DNA from: Cristatella mucedo
Taxonomy: Eukaryota > Bryozoa > Phylactolaemata > Cristatellidae
Assembly: GCA_009760855.2 (NCBI GenBank)
Contig: WPIO01000062.1
Span: 1,958,001-2,022,000, forward strand
Length of the DNA stretch: 64,000 bases
Direction of reading: 5' to 3'
Shown: positions 1 to 14,100 of the stretch, one piece after another
How positions within the stretch are numbered: position 1 is the stretch's first letter
How the letters are laid out: each line of letters starts with the position of its first letter
Program-made: the position numbers and the translations under genes
Notes under the pieces: generated by a model
Told to the model about the DNA's origin: nothing
The model's input: the letters and a program-made list of their open reading frames with translations, nothing else
The model's database searches: none

Positions 1-202
1 CTGACACGCTGAAATTTTGGAATTTGTGCTCATGCCACGAAGCATTCAGGGTCAGTATATGCTGAGTGCCTAGAAAGATATTTAGTTCTCTTGAGGCACT
101 CTAGCTGGGGGGCTGCTTGTGGATTAGTCAGGTTGCGGGTGCCATGACCTAGTAGGTGGGCTGCATTAACCAAGTAGCTAAAAAAAAATGCATCTATTTA
201 TC

Positions 203-478
203 GCAGCATTTAGTAGGTCCGTGTGATTCGTCTTTTGTGTGCTTGTGGGTGCTGACACCATGCATGCTGCCACTGGCCATGTTTGCATGATGACCTTGTG
301 CATGTCACCCCCAACCATGTTGTGCTTGTTGACATTGAGTATGTTACCATTAACCATTCGATAATGCTTCCTTTGCAGCAGATGTAAACTGTCTAGAAAG
401 AGATAATAAGTTCTCTGAGGATACTGTACAAATGTATTATTAATATATTAATATATTAAATTATTAATATTATTAATC
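203..478 (+). mobile_element. LINE A 3'-UTR fragment
   Basis: It runs from gcatttagtaggtccgtgtg to an AT-rich tail. The sequence closely parallels the 3' UTR after the LINE A reading frame at 36145-36392, with the same spacing of the CATGCTGCCACT and CATGTCACCCC blocks and the tail gcctagaaagaga..ttctctgagg. It ends in an ATTAAT-type simple repeat. A shorter similar tail lies at 60-115. Confidence 0.75.
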
Positions 479-677
479 AGCTGTCAGCATGCGTCCATTA
501 GCTGAGAACAATCTGTAGGCCTATCAGGGTAAGACCTACGAACAGATCAGAGCCTGGACAGATGTGCGGCTGCTTTTCTTTTTTCGTTTGCTTGGCTGCT
601 GAAGTGTGCCCCGGATTCAACAAAGAAGAGGCGCTTGCGACTGTGCAGGCGCGTCACACTTATTCCATCCGTTTTAG

Positions 678-802
678 AAATCCATGAGCTCTACGAGACG
701 ACCCTGTTGGATGATGATAAGTCTACTCAGGACAAAACGTCTGCAGCTATGACCATGGCTCACATGTGGAATGCTGGCGCCACAGTTCCTAACGGTCCCG
801 AG
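678..802 (+). CDS. dlg: dlg exon: end of L27 domain
   Basis: The acceptor is ccgttttag and the donor is GAG|GTAGTA. The exon reads [16 protein letters not shown] and continues to NGPE. This matches the end of the DLG L27 domain (IQEFYEVTLLD in animal DLG1), a helical dimerisation module. The exon starts with two bases of a split codon, so at least one upstream exon lies outside the window. It ends in phase 0. Confidence 0.8.
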
Positions 803-3800
803 GTAGTAGAGGGTCGTGTGGCTGTAAGCTTTGTGCTGTGCTGTATTGGTGTGTGCAGGTTTCTTTTCATCTTTCCGGCCCATCTCAGCCGGATCATCCT
901 ATGTTGGTAAAGTGGGAGCTCACGATACAGAAACATACCGGTCTTTCGGTCTTGTGCGTTTTTAACTGTGTGCCAGGTGATGCATTGCGGTTGCCTTTAG
1001 CACATGCTGATAATAGTAAGGTACCTTTTCGCATGCCACGGTACGTCGGGATGCTGGTTTTTAAGTCGGTAGAATGGCAGTTTTCATGCTGGCGTGGTGA
1101 TAAACTAGATGAAAGTAATTTTAACAGTATCTGAACGGCTCTCCATGCATCTGTTTCTATCGGCTGCATACTCTGTGACCCGCATGCAGCCTTTCCCTCT
1201 CCGGAGGCCGTAGTGCTAGTCTGGCAGTTGTGTGACAGAGCGACGTGTGGACTCGCTGGGCAGCCTGCATGATCTTGGCTGTGGCCTTATAAAACTGCTT
1301 AGGTCTGTAAAAACTGATGGATATTCCAACCCGATGTACCCCCTTACGAGTAATGATGCTAGCTAGTAAAATAAGAATAATAACAATAAAGCATTTTTTC
1401 TACTACTTTACTTGGGTGCATGTGCTGGTAAGGAAGCATATCCATTGGTTTGTGATACTACACATAGTGTCAGCACATGTATAAGCGTAGACAGGACAAT
1501 TCACAGGGACCCAGCAAATGCTGTACGGAGCAGATGTGTTATTAGTGTCTTTTTAAATGTTGGTCAGTAACGGGATGTCGTAACATCAATTGATAGCAAG
1601 TTCTGATCTTTGGGAGATTACCAACGTACGGCATGGTCTCCACATGATTGTGGTCGGTTAGAGGCACAGCTAAACGACTAGAGTCACAGAAGAGCAGTTG
1701 CTGGGATTCAAAGCCTGATCAATGTCAATTTAAGCTGCTTCAACAGCCTCTTTTATATTTTGCAATCGATGCAAATGAGTCTTGGCGTCTATCACTCCGC
1801 TTGCAGTGCACAATAAGGAGCTGCCCTGCTGAAGGACTTGAGCCCACGACCTGAGTGCAAGCACCTTACCCCTGGGCCAAGGCCCAGGTGCCACTGAGGA
1901 AGTATTTCGGATAGGTAGGCCAGAGCAAACTATAAAAAAGGGAATTAATGACAGAACCTTAAAGTCGATAAGCTGCTTGATGAGGAACCAGTGCAGGTCG
2001 GTGAGAAGTGGTGTAATGTTGCAGAAGCGAAGTTCACAGCAGACAAGCCTAGCTGCCGACTTGTGCGCCAGCTGTAAGCATCCTATAGCTGAAAGTAGCC
2101 TAACTTGACTTTTATCTTGTTCACCAAATAGTAACCTGAGCCGACCCGGAGGATTTCAGTTCTATCATTAGTTTATTTTTATTTAGCTGGATCCACAGCC
2201 TGTAAGTTGAATCTAAAAAAAAAGGAAGTGGGTTTTGGTTGAGCCTCTGAGGACATAACTTCAGTTGGCTAGTTCTTGTTCTCGAAGCATCAGCCCTCTT
2301 GGAGCTGTTTGGCGTGATTTGTCAAGATAAATAATGAAGTAAGCCCTTAGGCGATTGGTAAACAGTGGTGGCTGGCTGGCTGGCTGGCTGGTGTGTGTGC
2401 CCCATTTCGGCTGCTTCATTCAGTGCAGTGGCTGCTGCCGAGGTCCACGTGCCAAATCTTACAGAGTGTATTGTTACTCGTTGCAGGACCGAGGAGCTGT
2501 TTAAGCCTCTCGGCCGCCTGCCTTTAGTGACATTGTTTTACTAGGTTGGCATAGGGGAGCTTCAGCCAATTGATTGCTTGCTTCTGTTTTCGACCTATGC
2601 TGTCAGCTTGAATGTCTTTGCTGTACGTGGTCATTGGTGTAAGCGGACGGATTGACTGGGCAGAACATTGACTTGGCTCGGGTTTGCCACACAGCAGCAG
2701 GGAGGCGAGGTCTGCAGCTCCTCTGTAGCAGCCCTTACCTGTTGCTTACCCTGTGTGCGTGGTCACTGGTGTCTCTCATCCATTGTTGGGTTCACAGCCT
2801 AGCTGATGAGCATGGCTTTGGTTTGGGCGAAGGCCTCCCATTGGCAACTGCCGGTTTGTCAAATTTGCTGTCACTGCCATATCTGTGTGTTTGTGCGTGT
2901 GCGTATGTGTGCGAGCATACGTGCATGCGCGAGTGTGCGTGCGTGCGCGTGTGCGAGTATGTGCGGCTGCATGTGGCTACGGGATGGGCCTCTGTTTCTG
3001 CCTGATAAACCGAGAGCTGCTTTCTTGTAATTGAGCTAGCCTATAAGCAGATCCGTTGGCCAAACCAACTACTCTGCCTGCTGGTGTCGGTGGGGGCATG
3101 CGGTTGGCTTCTGTCTGTCGGATTGGTTGTTCATGTGCTGCTTGGCTTTGCCATCCTGCAGAGCTTTCTCGTCAGCTTCGCCGCCCACCGGTGTTGGCTG
3201 GCGGTGTCGGCAAAGGCCCCCCAGCTCTGGGATCACGAGGTTGTCTCGGTCCGAGGACCAGTGCGCTTTTTGCAGCCAGCGGATTGGCAGTGTTGCCTTG
3301 TCTCTGTGCGCTCGGGCGCCTAGTTCTCCTCCTGAACGCTACCTTGGTGGCGGCCGGCTGCTGCCCGTGCTTGCCCTCCCGGCTTGCCGCCGTTTCTTGC
3401 TTGCCCGACGCCCGTTGGCGCGCGCGTCTCTCCTCTGGCTAGGCCGGCGAGGCCCGTTTGCTGCCGGTGGAAATTCCTGTGCAGTTTCCTTCGACCGGCC
3501 AGCCCGGCAAGTCCGCTCACGTGGCTTCTCCGCCTGAATCGCAGCAGCCGGAGCTGTCGGCGCCGAGACCGTCCACCAAAGCCGTCGTGGTGCCGCCGGC
3601 CACCACTTCGGCCAGGCCTCCGCCGCCTGCGGCGATGATGCAGAAAGCCTCGCCGCAGGCCGCACCGCAGCAGCAGCTGCGCGTGAGTAGCCCTCACGAG
3701 TGGCCGGTCGCCCGGCTTCTTGCGTCCGACTAGCTAGCGGTTGCTGACCAGTCGCTGCTAGCTGTCATCGGTGGTGCCCCTGCTTAGTAGCGCTGATGCT

Positions 3801-6800
3801 GCCTCGCTTGCTCGATGTTGCTGTCTGCTCGAACTGCTGTGTGGCTCCTCGACGGTTCTTTTCTGCTCGAAGCCTGCGGCTCGGTTTAGCGCCAGCGCCC
3901 AGCTTCTCGGCCCGGTAAGGTGTGCGGCGTGACTGTGCTCTGGATGTGCGTTTGTAGCTGTCGGACTTTTGTTGCCTGTCCACGTCATTGTCGGCATGCT
4001 CCTTGACATGCACTGCTCTGCTCGCTGCCGAGAAGTGCTGCCCAGTTTGCAGATGCTCCCCGGGCACTTGCCGGCTCTCATCCTTCTCTGTTCGTGACTT
4101 CGGACGTCATCGTTGGCTTGCAGCCGCTGCTGTGTTGCAGCGAGAGATGCTGCTTTCCAGCCTACTGCATTGAGGCGACTCTTTGCTAGGTCACTGCGGA
4201 TACCACTGATGGAGGTCCAAAGTTGACGGCCACTCCTGTGGTCGGCATCGAGGAGTTTGAATATATGGAAATTCACCTAGTGAAGGTGAGATCATTCGTT
4301 TCTCATACATCGTACTTCGATGGATGGCTCTCCAACGTGCATTTACATTATTAGATTGATGTGTTCTTGACCTATGCACTCACAGCTTGACTCTATTATT
4401 ATAGCATCGAGTTGAAAGAAAGGGGTAAAAGGTCCGACCATCGTTGGCTGCCTTTCGTAGTTTTCCTTTATTTCATACATCACCTTCGGCGCTGCTCTCG
4501 GCTACTAACGTCGTGACTCGAAGAGCCAGCCGTTCGCATCGCTTGACAGCTGTGTGCCTTGTAACGTTGCTCTCAGGGCGAAGGTGGGCTCGGATTCAGC
4601 ATTGCTGGCGGCTCCGACATGCCTCACATCGATGGCGATCCCAGCATCTACATCACGAAAATCATTCCCGGCGGCGCTGCTGCTGCCGATGGAACAATGA
4701 GGTAAGCCACCTTAAGCCACCAAGTGATCAGCAGGCAGGCCTTGCAGCCAGCCCTCGGATTAAGCCACCGCATGATGCAGCAGACACGCCGTGCAGCCAG
4801 CCGTCGGACTTCCTCTCGGGTAGCTTTGAAGCCTGCTCTTCTCGGCAGCATCCGTCCTCTTTCTGTGGATGTAGTGCCTGGGGCTCATCACATCCGCCGG
4901 TCGTAAGTGTTCGTGCCTTCGGCGTTGACCCGTCCGAGCCCATACCAGCCAGCGCATCGAGAGTAGATGCAGCTTGGCTTCGATGTGCGGATGCCAGATG
5001 CTGGCGTGCATTACTTAGACATCGTGACTGGTTCACTGGCCGTGCACCGCTGTTGCCAGCCTGCTGTCTGCAGTAATCCTCTGTCAACGAATAACTTTGA
5101 GAGGTGCAATAATAGAGATCATGTGCAACGTACACGTACAAGAATAATCCTTTTGTTCGGTAGTGTAAATTGTGCGTCGGTGGAAAGAAATCAAGGTCAG
5201 AAGTGGTCCAGTAGTGAGAGCATACCACTGCTTCTGCTTTTTTTTACAGGCATATGTAAAAAATATATATAATTCATTTGTATAGCGCTCTGAGAGAATT
5301 CGATCTCCATTCAGCTGCCTCACGTGTGCCACAGGGCTCGAGCCCACGTCCTCGGTCAGCAAATACGTTCACCTTGACCTCGGTCGTTAAAGGCAAGCAC
5401 CTTAACCACTGGGCCACACCAGTGCTGAAAGTCACCACTCATTTCCAATGCACCGTCATGTCTTGGTGTTAAATTGGTAGTTTAAACAGGTATATGCCTC
5501 TGTAGTCCTTATCCATACGCTTGAAGCTAACAAGACATTAACTTCCTGTGAGAGAAGAAAAAACCGTGCCGTAGCTCCACACAAAGGTGGTTGCTATTAT
5601 GCTAGTGGGCATTTGGGCAGTAGTGAGTATTAGCGACTAAAGTATCAACTGGTTGGGCTGCTTTCCTGCCCACTAGCAACTCATGCCTTTGTCACTGCAG
5701 ATGTGCTGCCCTTCACCCATGCCCAAGCGAACTCTATCTCTTTATGCTATCCTTTCGCCAGCGTTTCTCAAGCACTGTGTGCCTCTTGAAAGCCTCTTTC
5801 CTCCTAGTCGCTGCTGGAATCTGCTTTCAGTTGCACCCAAGTAGTATAGTCGTACCTTTTGACCTGTACGATCCTTGCACATCACATCCGGCTCATTTAA
5901 TTCCACTTATTACCTGCCTCGACGACATTCGCATTTGAATGACTGCTAACTTCCTGAAGTGTAACGATGATAAGACCAACTAATAGTTATGGGCAAACCT
6001 AGTGTCACTCGAAAGCTGGATATCCTAACCCTCACGATTGGTTCAGCTTGCATCACTTCCATGACATATGCCCGTAATCTAGGCCTGTGATTCCAAAACG
6101 ACTTATTTACTCATTATATGAGCACCTTGCCTCCACTGGCAAGTCGACCTATTTCAACTAATGAACATCACCAAAATCACGGTGTGCTTAGATAAGAGTA
6201 TGGCAGACAAACTAGTTTACACATTTTTGACATTGCATCTATATGATTTCAACTAACTTGAGTCTGAACTCCCAGCCTGTCCCCTTAATCGTATGCAACT
6301 GGTGCAAAATTCAGCGGCTCCTCAAGTCTGTCTCTATATCGTAGCTGCCGTATCACACCATTGCTGTCTGAGCTTCACTTTCTCTCTATTAAGCATCGAA
6401 ATAATTTCAGGATCTTAAGTGTGGCCTACAGGTCACTTCACTCGCTTTCACCAACCAGCCTACCTATCCGACTGCCTTGCTCCTCCAGCGTGCTCTTGAC
6501 CCACCTGCTTCTCAGCATCCAGTCTTTTCGCCGTCCCTCGCACCAAATTGAAATCTTTTGCGGATCTGGCCTATTGCTCGTAAGCACTGAAAGTCTGGAA
6601 TTTGCTTCAGGCCGGCTACGGTCACTACCTTTAATGACTTTGCATCATAAGTCTCAGCTGAAGATGCATCTGTTCTGGGCAGCTTTACCATCTCTCCAGC
6701 GACTTGGTCTTTTTTTTTGTTCCAGTATGCTTTGCATGTATACCTGTGCAGGATTCAGTGCATGCTACTAGCCAAAGGTTCTACTAACCGGTCATCCTGA

Positions 6801-8115
6801 GTGTCTTCTTGTTTTCTTTTGCATGCTTGAAGCCGTGCATGTCACCAACTGGGGTTATTGATTATCGTGCAGTGAATTATCAAGAGCCATATGTAAAGTT
6901 ATCTTAGGGTGCCATACAAAGTATCTATTATTATTGTTATTATTATTAAGCAGTCTGGTGCCTTATGGGGACTGCCGATGCACCGTAGTCGATGTGGGCA
7001 TTGCATCTGTGCTGCAAGAATACATTTACTGTATACTACAATAATGTAGGCTGTTAGCCATCGAAGCCCAGTGCCTCTGCCTCTGGTTTTGGGGTCCTGG
7101 TTTGGCTTAGAGGGGTGTGCTCACTTTTGACGATCGAGGTCGTGGACTAGAGACTTCAGCATATAAGAAGCACCTGAAGAGAGATTAAGTTCTTTTGTGG
7201 CACTATGCAAACGAAGTATGTTATTTTGTATATTATGGCATTTCTTTGGGATGTTTATTTCTTGTTAAATCTGGCTGACGGTTGTGCCAAAATGTGTTTG
7301 TTTGGAACTCGGGTCGAAAGGAATGGGGAAATTGGCTGAGGGTCGGAGTGACCTGATGCAGACACCGTGCACCTGTCATGCTCAGAAACCTCTCGTGGAC
7401 TCTGTGCTTCCCCTGTGCCACTCCGGTTCCCTTCAGCTTAGCAAGAGACAATGCTAAGCAGTTTTTACGGTCTATTTTTAGGGTCAATGATGTAATTATA
7501 GCTGTCAATGGTGAAGTGGTTGAAAATTGTCGGCACCAGGATGCAGTAGCAGCTCTGAAGAAAGCCGGTCGCGATGTGAGACTGCAGATGAGGCGTAGCA
7601 AGGGACCAGTGGAGAACGTCATCGAAATACACCTGGTTAAAGGATCAAGAGGTTCGACTTACATCCTCAGCTTATTCTGCAGTGTGATCATATCCGATAT
7701 ATGTTCGTTTGACTGAGTGTTTGCATGCATATCCCTATTCCCGTCAAAGGTTGAAGTAGCACGGTAGTATGCGAATATTAAACACGTCCCTGCATATCCA
7801 GCTGATCTGCTTTGGCCTCAATGACCTCTGCAGCACAAGTAGGGTGCTAGCTCTGTGGCTCCAGGGTTGGGGGCGTATTTGAATTGTCTTCGAGTGGCCA
7901 TTGCCTGTAACTCCTCTCAGTTTGATCGAATCCGTGTCGTAAGCAAAAGTATTTGCTCTTCAGTTGATGCTCAGATCTACTCATCATTACCTCTCCCAGT
8001 ATTTATTTTGAAGAAGCCAATATCAAGGAGGCACCTTATCGAGAGACTAATTTTCAATCCCTCACCTCTGTCTGTCTGTCTCTCTCCCTCTTTCTTCTGT
8101 CTGTCTGTCTGTCTG

Positions 8116-8174
<59 letters not shown>

Positions 8175-11100
8175 CCTCTCTCTCTCTCTCTCTCTTTCTC
8201 TCACCTCTCTTTCTCTCTCCCTCTCTCCTCTATCGGTTTGTCTCTCTTCCCTCTCTCTCTCTCTCTCTCCCTTTCTTTCTCTCTCACTCTCTCTCTCTCC
8301 TCTGTCTGTCTGTCTGTCTCTCCCTCCCTCTCTCTCCCTCTCCTCTGTCTGTCTCTCTCCTTCTCTCTGTCTCTCTCTCTCCTTCTCTCTCTCTCTCTCT
8401 TTCTCTCTCTCTCCCTCTCCTCTGTCTGTCTGTCTCTCTCTCCCCCTCTTTCTTCTGTCAGTCTGTCTCTCTCCCTCTCTGTCTCTCCTCTGTCTGTCTG
8501 TTTCTCTCTCCTCCCTCGGTTAGCTGCTCTGCCGATTATTTTTGCTCACCCAGCTGCCAATGTCACTAGCTGTTCATCAGACAGTGACCTCGGTGACCCA
8601 AAGACACCCACCCACAGCACTGCTTCCTAGGGCCGGCAGGGGTGATGATCAAGCTTTGCATATTAGTATGTTAGTCAGCTCGGTCTGTTTCCTGTATCAC
8701 CAGCTCAGCAGCTTACTTTCTGCTTGCCGGCTTGCCGACATCCCCTCCAATCTTCCTCAACCATTTTCAGTAGCACTCGATTTACGCTACGTCAGTCCAC
8801 TGCTTTTTTTTATCGAAATTATGCCATTATTCGCATGTTCTTTCTGAACCTGTTCTCTAAGGGGGATTTCTGGTTTGGATTGTGCTGCTTTTTAATGCTT
8901 CTGTTAACTAATGTGGTTGTTAATCCCACTGTAAAGGTTCACTTTCACTCAGGGCCCTATCAAATTGCCCAGCGATAAGGTGCTCGCACTTTTGTGACCC
9001 GCATGAGTTCGCATCCTGAAGTAGGCAGAGTGAACGAACGCTGCTGAGGCTCTTCTGCTTCTGGAAAGGGGGCTGACGTGTCAGGTCAGGTGACCTGTAC
9101 ATCTGCCTTTGGATCTCCACTGATCAGTGGTAAAGTGCGGCACTTCGCCAGGACTCAGGTCACATAGTCAGGCCCTGCAGCAGGCAATTAGATATTGCCT
9201 GCTGCAGATGAGCTGATTTGTTCTGCTGCTGTGATGCTGTTGAATCGATTAGTCTTACTTAGGGCAGCAGTTTGTCTAGGTATTCATTCTAGGTAACACA
9301 CCACTGATTTTGGAGGTCAAAGTTTAAACTTTGGATGACTCATCAAAGTTCTTCGATCAGCCTTCGGGTCTGTAGGCATTTGATAAATCTTGCTGGCTGC
9401 TGCATAATAATAATAATAATAATAATAATAATGCACTTGATAAAGTGCCCCTCAGAGAACTCAATCTTTTTCTAGGCGCGATTGTTTATGGCACAAGCCT
9501 TCCAGATGTTCTGGTCCAGTGGTTAAGGTGCTCGCCCCGACTAAGGCCTGGCTGAGGTCGTGGGCTCGAGCCCTGAGGCATATGTGAAGTGCCTGAATAG
9601 AGATTTAGTTCTCATGGGGCGCTATACAATGAATTATATTTTATATTTATTCTTTGGCTGTTAGCAGGGATGATGTGCTTCCTTTCTTTGCAATGTGAGG
9701 GGCCTCGTGACAATACTTGTGGGAGGCAGGCTAGAGACTGTACCTGCTTGTCGTTCCACATCGCATGACAAGCGGATATAATATACCTCCTCCTGTATAC
9801 TGCGTCTGGAAGGTTAAAATCTCGACCCTGAGGGTCCAGAATCCGTCCTGCAAACTACTCGGGTCATCTATAGCCCATTTGACATGTAGATGCATTAGAC
9901 TGATTAATGCTGTGGCATGGCGTCGGTTGCCCTAAGACACTGCCGGTAACCTTTTGTAAGGAATGCGTGACTTCACTCTGTATACTTTGCTTAATGTGCT
10001 GCAGCTGCAGCACTCCGGAGCCTCCTCTTTGAATGCCGGGCAGCCTTTCTGTGCCAGGCTGCCCAGCAGCATCATTCGCTAGGGCATCAGTCAGTGGCCT
10101 GCCACAATAGTTTCCTGCCACAATATTTTCCTTTCGCCATCCTTTGCCAGGACTTGGGTTCAGCATTGCTGGTGGCGCCGGGAACCAGCACATACCGGGT
10201 GATGATGGAATATTCATTACGAAAATCATACCCGGCGGTGCCGCTGAACAGGAAGGCACGTTAAAGGTCGGCGACAGACTTATCAGCGTGAGTAATCGCT
10301 TCATGCAGAGCTCATGTCGCGGAGCCCCGGCTGAGCGGCTTCCCTCACATCGTGTGTGCTGCGTGCTGTGCTGGCCGCCTACTTGGTGCTGGTATGCCAT
10401 TTGCAGGTGGGTAACATGGAAGCACTCTCACGTGCAAGCACTGGAATGGCCGGGGCAGTGAATAGATGTGTGGCGAGTGTAGTGTGTGCTCGTCTTGCTA
10501 AATAGCAAGTGACTTTCGAGAACACTTGTACTAAACAGGACTCGGCAACAGCGTATTTTCAACTGGCCTGCTGACGTTAACTCTAACATGCATAACACTG
10601 GCATGTCGTCTTCGACTCGGGAATGCTTTGCTCCGATTGGCTAGTGTCTTGGCTGGCGCCTAGCAGCAAGAACTCTGCACTCTGATTCGCTAGCTAGGGT
10701 CAGGGGCGGCCCAGCCTAGTACCGGCCTAAACAACAGTTGGGCAGCAGCACTGCCGTAGGCTAGGGTAAATCTCTCACCTAAAGATCGCTATAGGCGCGT
10801 TCTTCGTCTTAAGTACGCTCGGTACCGTTAGCAGCACGGCACCAGCAGCTGCCGCCTGAAAATGCTTCGGGGTGACGACCGCCTGCCGTGCGCATTACTC
10901 GTACTACTAAGCGAGTGGGCTGTGTCAGGGGGGCCCTCTCGCCTGACTGCCCACTTTCATAAAGGATGGTGCCTAGGCACGAAGTGTGCCCCCCCCCCTC
11001 CATGCCAGGCTGGTAGGCACTATCATACGAGCAGTCTTGTTCCTACGAAGCCGTGTCTTGGTTCAGCGCAGCACAGAGATTTGGGCTCTGGACACGCAGA

Positions 11101-14100
11101 GCTGAGCTAGCCAGCTTGTGCTTGCCAACCTGGCATGTTCGAGGAATTGCCCGCACGGACTGCTATTGCGTGTGCGCTGTGACTTTCTCTCGCACTCACC
11201 GGCAGCAAGTAGCTGCTGTTGCGCCGTGCCGACACAGATAGGCGGTGCGCTTGAACGTCGGCAGTCAGCGCCACTGGCCACGAGCTGCTGGCCCGCAGGA
11301 TAAGCAGAAGCTTCCGGTTGCCTGGTTGTCTGCCGCTTCCCACGGATGTAGATGTAGATGGTGCTGACCTTGACAGTGCCCGAGGTGCACCGGGGCACAC
11401 TTCGTGGCATGCTTCGATGTAACTGCGTGTGCGTGTTTGTGTACGCTCGTGTGCCTATGCATCTGCGCAGGCTCGCGTGTGCATGCAATATACGTGCTTG
11501 GCTTGGAGGCCCATCATTTCTTTCTTTTAGGTGAACGGCACTAGCCTGGACAGTGTGGTGCACGAGGATGCAGTCGCAGCTTTAAAAGCAGTAAAGGACA
11601 ACGTCGTTCTCCTTGTTGTTAAGACTACCTACCCGGCAGCAGACCCCGCTGCTGCTGCTGCCGACCCTGCTGCCAACGCCAGTGATGCCGAGCACAGAAC
11701 TTCTGAAGGTCGCTCGTCGGACGACTGAATTTGTTGTGACGACACAAGTGAATAGAGATACGGTGGGTGAGCTTCCTTTTATTCACACAGCAAGCTGCTA
11801 TATGTAGAGTTTTCTAACTGGAGTGTGAGCCTACGCTTTTTGTTAAGTGGATGTACCACCTTAGACTTTTGTCTGAGTGGTAGAATTCAGAGCCAAAGCT
11901 GCCTGTAACTGGTCATTGTCATGGCAGTGTGCTGCATCGCCAGGCGAATCGGTTCTGCCCTTGTTGTTTACTGTCCACGAGCCGTCACTTTAGGCATGAC
12001 ACCAGCCACCATACTTGTAGGTGCATGTGCTCGTAGGTAATGTGTAGCAGCATCATCTGCTATATTCGAGTGACTTGAAAAGTGCTGTACTTACCTGTAA
12101 CGCCTGAAAGAAACAGACCAGAATCTGCCCCCTGCTAATCAGTAGCAGTTTCGCTGTACCTGAGCTTTTATTTTTGAATGCCTCTCATTCTGTAGTCTCT
12201 CGAAGCAATAAAAGCTATTTAGGTTTCACGTCGGGGAGAGTTTCCTTTGGCATGCTCAAAGCCTCCGTGGCTTTCGGTGCACTAACGGTTGCCAACTAAC
12301 TTCAGCTCGGACAGCAAAGAAAAAATGAAAAGGATCATTGAGTCGAGGCGCTAACCATAAAGACTGTGTGGGTGTGGGTGTTATGCAGGAGAGTTTTGTA
12401 TAGCGCACTCGCAGCTTGAGCTGCTTTCGGTACGCATTCGGTAGCCAACTGACTTCATAAGACAGCCAGAAGGGAAATGCCGAGTCGTCTGCAAGACAGA
12501 ATCTGTCGTCATTGTTCAGCATACTGGGAGCATGTTCCACGGTCTTGGACCCCCAAGCGAACTGTCTGCTGCCAACAGTCTTTAAGGGAAAGAAAGCTAA
12601 TTTATTGCTGATCATTGGGAGGCCAAAACAGGTGCAGCAGTTCCACTAATGGGTCTTGTGGGTCAGAATAAGAATATATGTTTGTATCAGCTGATTCACC
12701 AGGAGCCAGCACAGATCCTTTAGCAAAGGGGACTCTAGGCGGCAGCATTTCTTGAATTTAGTTATATAAGTGTTAAGGCCACATATTTTAAAGGCAGTTG
12801 TCAAAAGACAGACCCGGATAATGCTCACTTTCTAATGGTCTCACCCTGACACGTCCAGCTACGAGAGCAAAGTAACTGATTTTAACCGTGTCTGTAGGGT
12901 TTCGTGTAGGCATTTGTTCAACTCTATCGATCCGCACTTTGTCTATGATTTTGGCTCACATCCCGACCTAATGTTGGCTGCTGCAATATGGGATCTCAGT
13001 CAATTAATTGCCGGAACTGACTCTGGGAGTTTGAATCATAAATTCAGCTGGGTGTCTTTGTAATAGAAGTGATAGCAGATGTTATGTGTCGAAAATACCT
13101 GCTCTAGAGGCAAATATGTAGATGGAAAACAGCAAGGGACCAAGGACAGACTCTTGACTATTTGCCTATGTACGATCACTGGTTGCATGTGCTGTCTTAA
13201 GAGTGTAGCACGTTCTGGACATGCATGGCAATTTCACAAATTGGGTTTTTTTAGCCACGTGCATTCAATGCATAGAGATGTTAGTTGCCACCGGTCAAGC
13301 AACTGGCATCCTATCCACTTTGTGCAGATTGGTGGTTTGTGGTTGTATTTTAAGGAAGTATGCTGAGTTGAGGATCTTGTTAAATTTAACCAAGCAGCTG
13401 TGCTGTTTATGTTTCAGATCTGGGCTTTGATTTTCCATTTAACACGTAACGGTGACAGTTTACTGGTGAATACCCTGCATGGCATCGTCTATTACCCTTT
13501 TGAACGCTTGGAGACCATATGATGAGAAGAGCTGACAGATAGTTATTGGTATTGATACAAGCCAATTATATTTTTTCTCGGGGATTCAGAGCTGCTGTCA
13601 TCTCCCAACCCAGCATTCCACTTTTAGATGATGACATGTTGCTAATAAACTTCTAATGTGCTCATTTGCTGTTTTGTATGCTATCTATGCACACACGGCA
13701 CCGTAATCAGAGTCTCGTGCTGGTATATGACTTAAAAATACCGGCCCTTCTGGATCGTGTACTTGGATTGGTTGCTTGCTCATAAGGTCTCCATGACTCC
13801 TTTATGTACGGCAGGTAGTCATACTGATTTTATCTTTTGCCTCCGTTATGCTGTCAAAGCCGAAGACGAAAGTCGCTCCTCTTTCTTTTGACCTTATTAA
13901 ACCACTCTCTAAGCACAGGAAGATCGATGCATGCACCTGCATTGAATATGTGATGATCCAAACTATTGAGCTTATTGACTTATACTTGTACGCGTTTGGA
14001 GTCCAAAAACTTGCAAAATAGGTCTGAGTGTAGTTGTGGTAACTCATTCTATGAAACTGAGCGACCCACTATTGTCCACGATTATTTGGTCGATCAGCCT

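Noticed and set aside
3320-3697. Arg-rich minus-strand frames near 3.5 kb
   Set aside because: They are antisense to the GC-rich proline linker exon and have no motif.
7855-8630. 222- and 130-codon Ser/Leu-rich frames
   Set aside because: These are translations of the TC/TCTG microsatellite.
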